A stretch of 64,000 bases of DNA, from positions 2,980,993 to 3,044,992 of the forward strand of contig NW_020312859.1 in assembly GCF_003265705.1 (NCBI RefSeq), in the 5' to 3' direction. The DNA is from Callorhinus ursinus (lineage: Eukaryota > Chordata > Mammalia > Carnivora > Otariidae). Shown here piece by piece: positions 58,441 to 64,000 of the stretch (the first letter of the stretch is position 1; each line of letters starts with the position of its first letter). The position numbers and the translations under genes are program-made. The notes beneath the pieces were generated by a model. It was given only the letters and a program-made list of their open reading frames with translations, had not been told where the DNA came from and did not search any database.

Positions 58441-59934
58441 AACCCAGTGACCACCATCAACTGCCCATGCTCATAGAGGCAAAAGCTTGTCTTTGGCTTG
58501 CCTCCTGGTTCCTCCTGGATATGGGGTTCCATTGAGGGGGATTAAACTCCCCAGGATGGCCTTGAAATGTTGAAGAGGCCCCTGACACTCAACTCCTGCC
58601 CTCCATCACATCCCTCCTTGGAGAATGGCCAGTGGACAAAATCCCTTTTCTCCCAGAGAATGAAGGCTGGGGTGAATGGAATGTCCTGAGTTGTCAGAGC
58701 CAGACTCTTGTGACATACAAGAGCCAGCTGTGACTCCAAGGCCAGTTTCTGAGCTGAGTGGTCTGCAGAGAGAGGAGACCTTGCCTGGGCCCCTGGCAGC
58801 AAGAAGATGTTCAAACTATGGGGCAATGTATTTGCGGGAGCCACACCTTCCAAGCTTGGAGAGTGGAAGACCCGAGAAAAGACCCACTGAGCTCCTGTCA
58901 CTCCTCAGAAGAAGCTGCTCAGAACTGGAAGGCACCTCAGGGAAGATGCAGCCCAATGTGCTCATTTCACAGATGGGGCGCCTGAGGTCTAGAAAGGGAT
59001 GGCCACCCAGCCAGGGTCATGCAGAGAGAGGGGCATGTCTGGAGGGCTCTGGTGAAACCTCAGTTGACTTCTGGGTCACATTTAATAAATCAGCTAGGAA
59101 GAGCACAGGGCTCTGGAAGATGGTAAGGGATGTTTTTCTCTCCCCGACCCTTAGCCCTATAAACTGGGCTTACGGTCCCACTCCAGAACCTTTCCAGCTT
59201 GATTTTTTTAGCCTCAGTAGCAGAGTCAGAGAATAGATAGGCCAATAGCCTGCACGTTCGGGAGAAAAATGGCGCTTTCTGTCAATGTGTTTCCCCACAT
59301 CGCAACGGGAAGTCCGATCGTGTGAAGCCAGTGCTTGGCCCCTGACCCTGATACTTGAGCTGAGCTCCAGCAGCACAAGGGACTCAGAGGTCTGCACCAG
59401 AAGGGCCAGGATATGGGGTGTTGGAATCACAGTAACAGAATGAGAATGACGGGGGCTGTCATAAGGTGAGTGCTCAAGGGCTCAGCTCCGGGGTGCGCTG
59501 CCTGCGTTCTAGTCCCAGACACTGGCTGGCCTCGTGGGCAGGTGACTTCCCCGGAAGCTTTCTGTAACCCCCTTGCTGTGTCTCTAAGATGGGATCATGG
59601 GAGCACCTGCCTTGTGAGGCATTGAGAGGAGAGCGCTTAGGACAGTGCCTGTTCTCACCACTGCGTGCCAGGCTCTGTGCTGATGCCCTTTATGTGCGTC
59701 ATCTCACTTAGTCCTCATGAGTGAGGTGCTCTTTATATGTAATAAACAACTCATTTCATAGGCGAGGAAACTAGGCCAAAGGCCCAACGTAACTGATATA
59801 ACCAGGCTTTGAATTCTCAGATCCAGACTCCGCCCCCTTAACCACGGTTGGAAGAAGTCCTTCAACTTGAACATTTCAAGTCATTATCCTGCCAGTCTGA
59901 TATTCTGTGCCTGGACCTTGGTGCCTGGCCGTCC

Positions 59935-60180
59935 TTTTGTATGGCAGGGCAGTGAGAGCATAGGCTGGGGAGATGGAGAAATTGAGGTTTGAATCCCACA
60001 TTGTTACTTGGCTGCATGTCCTTGGTCTTCTGAGCCTCACATTCTTCATCTGTAGAATGGGGACAGTGTCAGCCTTGCCTCCCGGGTTACAGTGAGGATT
60101 CCATGAGGTGATGGGCATTGAGGGCTTGCATGATCTTGGCGCTCAGCAGGTGCTTGGTGAGTAGAGGCTGTCGCCAGTTT
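59935..60180 (+). repeat. MIR SINE fragment
   Basis: 'gaggtttgaatcccacattg', 'tgagcctcacattcttcatc' and 'ggggacagtgtcagcc' are MIR core text in sense order. Confidence 0.75.
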
Positions 60181-60349
60181 TATCATCAGAAACTCAGGCA
60201 AGTGGAACATGGAGGGGCCAGCAGGCTCTTCCTCCAAGCTCATCCTTGGTGAGCCAAGTGCAAGCCACTTTTCTCCCCTGGGTTTCCAAAGCCCAATCCA
60301 ACTTCCACTTGACTTCCTAAGTCCACACCAGTGAGTCCTGCCATTGGGA

Positions 60350-60420
60350 GAGGAGTTAAAAATAAAGCCCAGGCTTCAAATCCTTCAAGTAAACACCCAG
60401 CTCTCTAAAAATAGCACCTT
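60350..60420. promoter_or_regulatory. JPH2: Pair of perfect MEF2 consensus sites in JPH2 intron 2
   Basis: TTAAAAATAA at 60356-60365 and CTAAAAATAG at 60405-60414 both satisfy YTAWWWWTAR and start 49 bases apart, outside recognised repeats. An E-box-like CACTTG lies upstream near 60307. JPH2 is a cardiac and skeletal muscle gene, so enhancer use is plausible but inferred. Confidence 0.35.
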
Positions 60421-61299
60421 TGCAACTGGGCTCCAGAGCCAGGCTGGACTTGAGGGATGGAACTTGGCGGGCCTGGTTCTCACAGCCAGGCAGGCACAGG
60501 CCAAGCCTCCACATCACCCAACTTGTCACTGAGCCTCTGGTCCCAAGGGGGATGCAAGTGTCTCTGGCCCCTTCTCTCTGTCTCCACTGCCACCAGCTGA
60601 GTGCTGGCCATCAGCGCCTCGTGCTGCACCACTGTAAGGGCCCCTCAGCAGCTCCTCACTCCTCTTGCCTCCCTGTACTGTCCTCTACACAGCAGCTGCA
60701 GTGAGCTTTTATAAATGTAAGCCAGAGCATGCACTCTGGTAAGCAAAACTTTCCTGGGGCTCTTAGTTTGGGTTCCCCCGAAAGCAGAGCCTGAAGCAAG
60801 GATTTGGGTGCAGGTAGCTGATGTGGGAGGTGATGCAGGAAGGAGAGGGTGAGGGGGGTGAGTGGGTAGAGTAGAAACAGGGAAGAAGGAAAAGCCAGTC
60901 TAAGTGCATGTTATGGAGGCATCACTGTAGGCTGCGGGGAGTGGTTTGGGCTGGGACCTTGGTACAGAACACCCCCCAGATTGTGCACCTGGAGGATGGA
61001 GGGTGGATGGACAAAGCCCTGTCCCCCACCCCCACTCCAGTCCCCCATTCACTGAAGACTTCCCCTGGGGACATAAATCTTCCTCCACTCCCTGGTGTGT
61101 TTGAACTTGGGGTGGGGCCGAATGGGCCTCCTGTGGCATCAGAGCAGGCTCTGGGCAGAAAGCAGAAGACCGTGCTTGTGTGAGACACCAGCAGTGCCAG
61201 GAGAACGTTACCATACGGGGAACTTGCCTCCACAGCAGTGGGTGAGATTACGAGAAGACGTGACGTGGGGTCAGTGACGTCTGCTTCTAGGAGAAAGTT

Positions 61300-61740
61300 C
61301 AGATTTCTGACTTTGGCCGGTAAGACCCTTCCTGTCTGGCTCCAGCTTGCCCCACCAGCCCCATCTCAAGCTGCTCTCCCCATCACCTGCCTTCAGCCAC
61401 AGTTCCTCCAAAGGGCTGTTCTCTCTTCTGCCTATGGTCCTTCTACATCCTGTTCCATATGCCTGCAATGGTCTTCCTTTGATCTTTAGCTTGCTAACAC
61501 CTTGTCGTTCATCAGGCCTCACTCGGTGCAAATGTTTCTTCCTCAGAGCTCCCTTCTAGTTTGGGTTCCCTGTGGTAGGTGCTCCTGCCTCAACTGCTAC
61601 CCGTGCCCCGCCATTGTCCCTACTCATCCCTTCTTCCCTAGGTTGCATACTCCTTGAGGGTATGGACCCTATCTGCCAATGTTCACTGCCAGGTACCAGC
61701 GCCTGGCATAGTGCCTAGCACGGGGTGAGGCTCAGGATGT
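61300..61740 (+). repeat. L2 LINE fragment, sense
   Basis: 'agacccttcctgtctggctcc', 'catatgcctgcaatggtc', 'aggcctcactcggtgc' and 'gcctggcatagtgcctagc' in L2 sense order. Confidence 0.7.
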
Positions 61741-61799
61741 AACGTTAGGTCCCAAACATGTCATGATAGGAAGCACCCTCCATTCGACTCACTTAAGCC

Positions 61800-62180
61800 T
61801 TCACACACATTCAGCAAATATTTATTGAGCACCTCCTCTGGGCCAGGTAGGGTTCTAGGCTCTTGGGGGAAGAAAAGCTAAAGATTCCGGCCTTCGTGGA
61901 ATTGAAGTTCTAGTTGAGGAGACAAACAATACAGCCGACAGGATAAGTAAATGATAGAGATTGTGGGAGGGGGCAAGCTGCCTTCTCACCTAAGTGGTCA
62001 GGGTCGGCCTCACTGAGAAGTTGACACCAAACAGTTGAAAGAATCAGCCAGTGGGATGTCTGGGGGGGAGAGCAGCCCAGCAGAGAGCCGAGCGAGGAGA
62101 AGGCTCCAAGGTGGGGGCATGCCTGGCGTGCTCTGGGAGCAACAGGGAGGGCAGCACGGCTGATGGCAGCGGGAGAGGCC
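61800..62180 (-). repeat. L2 LINE fragment, antisense
   Basis: 'cagcaaatatttattgagcac', 'ctctgggccaggtagggttc' and 'gaattgaagttctagttgag' follow the L2 antisense order. It faces the sense L2 at 61300-61740. Confidence 0.75.
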
Positions 62181-64000
62181 AGACCGAGTGTGGGGCTGGG
62201 GTGGGGGCAGATCCCTCTGTCAACATGGGAGCCCCTGGTCACATGTGGCAATTTACATGTAAATGAGGTGAAATTAAATAAATGGGAAGTTCCATTCTTT
62301 GGTTGTAGTAGGCATGCGTCCAGTGCCCGAAAGCCGCCACCTCCCTGGGACGGTGCAGATGGAGCCCGTTTCCCCCATTGACCGTCCTATAGGGAGGGCC
62401 CTGCAGGGCATGGTAGGGCAGCGGCCTCGCCCAAACATAACTGGGCACACATCCTGGGGTCCTTTCCTCACCTCCCAAAGTGGGTATGATTAAAGCAGGC
62501 AAGGCCATTTGGTCCAGCCCCAGCCAGTGTCAGAGTGCCTTCCCCATCACCCGTGCCAGACGGCCCTGCAATCACCGCTTCTGTATCTCTGGGCATAAGA
62601 GACACCCCTCCTGAGAGGGTCCGGGCCAACTTTGACGTTTGGCTTTGCTAAAACCGGAAGAATGTTCTGCCTCTCTGCAGCCTCTGAGCACCGGTCCCAT
62701 TAGCCCAGTTAGCTCCGGGACTGGGTTAGTTAGAACGGCGCTCAGCTGCAGGCGACAGAACCTGCCTCTAGTGTCTTAACCCCTGGGCGGACCTCACGGA
62801 AGATCAGGGAGGCAGTGCCAGGCTGTTGCAGCAGCCCCAGGATGCCTGCAGGGACCCATCTCCAAGCTGTCTTTCCCTCCTGCTCTCCTGCAAGTGTGGT
62901 CTCTGTCATTCTCCAAGACAGCCACCGCACCCCTAGCTTCACGTCTTCATCCCAGGGCAGAGGCCACAAAACAACAGTTTCCCTTCATGGGGGAGTGAAG
63001 CCCACCCCAGAGATTTACATTTTACTCTCCAGGATGGATCGCTTGGCCTTCCCTGCATGCAAGGGGTCTGGGAAGATGAATATTTTTAGCCAAACATGTT
63101 GTTTTCCTAAACAAGATAAGCCTTCTGTGAGTGGGGAAGATGGAGAAAACGGGTATTTGGTGAGGAACTAGCAATGCCTGCTCCGTAAAAACTGTCTTAA
63201 CCACCCCACGGTTCTTCTCCGACCTAAGCTGATGCAGGCCCTTCCTCTGGCCTCTGCTTTCGAGGGTCTGCTCCGCTTTTCCACCAGCTGGGATTGCCAA
63301 GGTGTTTCCACAGTTCCAGCAGTCACTCCGGGGAGAACCTCTCTCTTGACGTCTCGAGAAGGGGTGTGGAGTGGCACCGCAGATGGGAAGGAGGGGTGCA
63401 GAGGGATCCGTCTCTGGAGCCACCTTTGGCCAAGCCACATCCCTTGTGGGGGCTATCACATTACTGCTGAGCGCTGTTCCCATCAGCCCTGGCTCAGGCA
63501 GCCCTACCTGGAAGGGGGGTGTTACCCCAAGGTCACGGAAGCCTGCTGCCTAAACTCTACTCTATAGGACTTGCTGCAGCCTTGCCAGAAGCCTGGCCAG
63601 ACCCACCTGGTAGAGGATCAGATCTTAGATCGGGTCCTCCATTAGGGGATTTGTCAGAGCCTAACCTGGGGCAGCCCTGCTGGGCTCCTCGTGCAGCAGA
63701 AAAGCCATCCTGGAGCCCAAATTATTTCTTCCTTTATTTTTTTAAAATAGGTTACACATTCCTATGGTTCAGAACCCCACCATTATAAAAATGTAGAGTC
63801 CGCCTCCCCTCTGTGTCCTCCAATGAGGACACCTCCATACCCCATGGGCAACTGTTGTTTGCAATTTCTTTCCTTTCCTTCCAGTTACGCTGTGTATATA
63901 TGAAGGTGCATCCCAGGAAATTGACCGTGTCCGACCTACAAAATGGCAGTTTCATACAGTTCCACCTACCACAAGCAAATGCCTACTTGGATTCCTATTT

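Noticed and set aside
58676..59236. 186-codon + open frame in JPH2 intron 2
   Set aside because: No recognisable domain, and the composition looks like random intronic sequence.

Overview
The window is vertebrate nuclear DNA from a carnivore. It carries an old mammalian repeat background (MIR, L2, L1M, hAT and Tigger-like elements), a near full-length carnivore-type L1, and many tRNA-Lys-derived CAN SINEs. The younger SINEs have the arctoid form (bear, seal and mustelid type: 'gcgcctgggtggctcag...', a CT-rich 3' half, 'caaataaataaaatctttt' tail), and I saw no dog-type SINEC_Cf. An arctoid caniform is my best guess; I cannot name the species.

Two protein-coding genes are recognisable, both on the + strand. 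OSER1 (oxidative stress responsive serine-rich 1) is complete: a CpG-island promoter and non-coding exon 1 near 10.5-10.68 kb, coding exons at 14490-14566, 17436-17549 and 20924-21611 (292 codons plus stop), and a polyadenylation signal about 120 bases after the stop. JPH2 (junctophilin-2) is partial: coding exon 1 at 29081-29459 and exon 2 at 49258-50053, encoding residues 1-391 and the split codon for Arg392. The remaining JPH2 exons (helical linker, divergent region, C-terminal membrane anchor) were not found and should lie beyond the right edge. OSER1 followed by JPH2 on the same strand matches human 20q13.12.

Layout: 1-4.69 kb, L1 3' half to two thirds (ORF1 end, ORF2, 3' UTR, poly-A); 4.69-10 kb, intergenic with MIR/L2 debris and a 31-base G run; 10-11.2 kb, CpG island and OSER1 promoter; 11-21.8 kb, OSER1 body with L1M, Tigger-like and hAT insertions in its introns; 21.8-28.2 kb, intergenic (SINE, hAT, long L2); 28.2-29.1 kb, likely JPH2 5' region; 29.46-49.26 kb, JPH2 intron 1 with a SINE cluster at 33.9-38.0 kb and a degenerate tandem-repeat region against exon 2; 50.05-64 kb, the start of JPH2 intron 2, opening with about 850 bases of degenerate CATCCACC-type repeat.

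No CRISPR array, operon, virus or other undescribed system is visible. The most interesting points are small: a two-codon upstream ORF whose stop overlaps the JPH2 start codon, a duplicated splice acceptor at JPH2 exon 2 that would open a second long frame, a 174-base tandem repeat that becomes more CpG-rich towards that exon, and a compact C-x-C-x4-C-x-C cluster in OSER1. Repeat family names and boundaries come from recognising consensus-like sequence by eye; no search was run.
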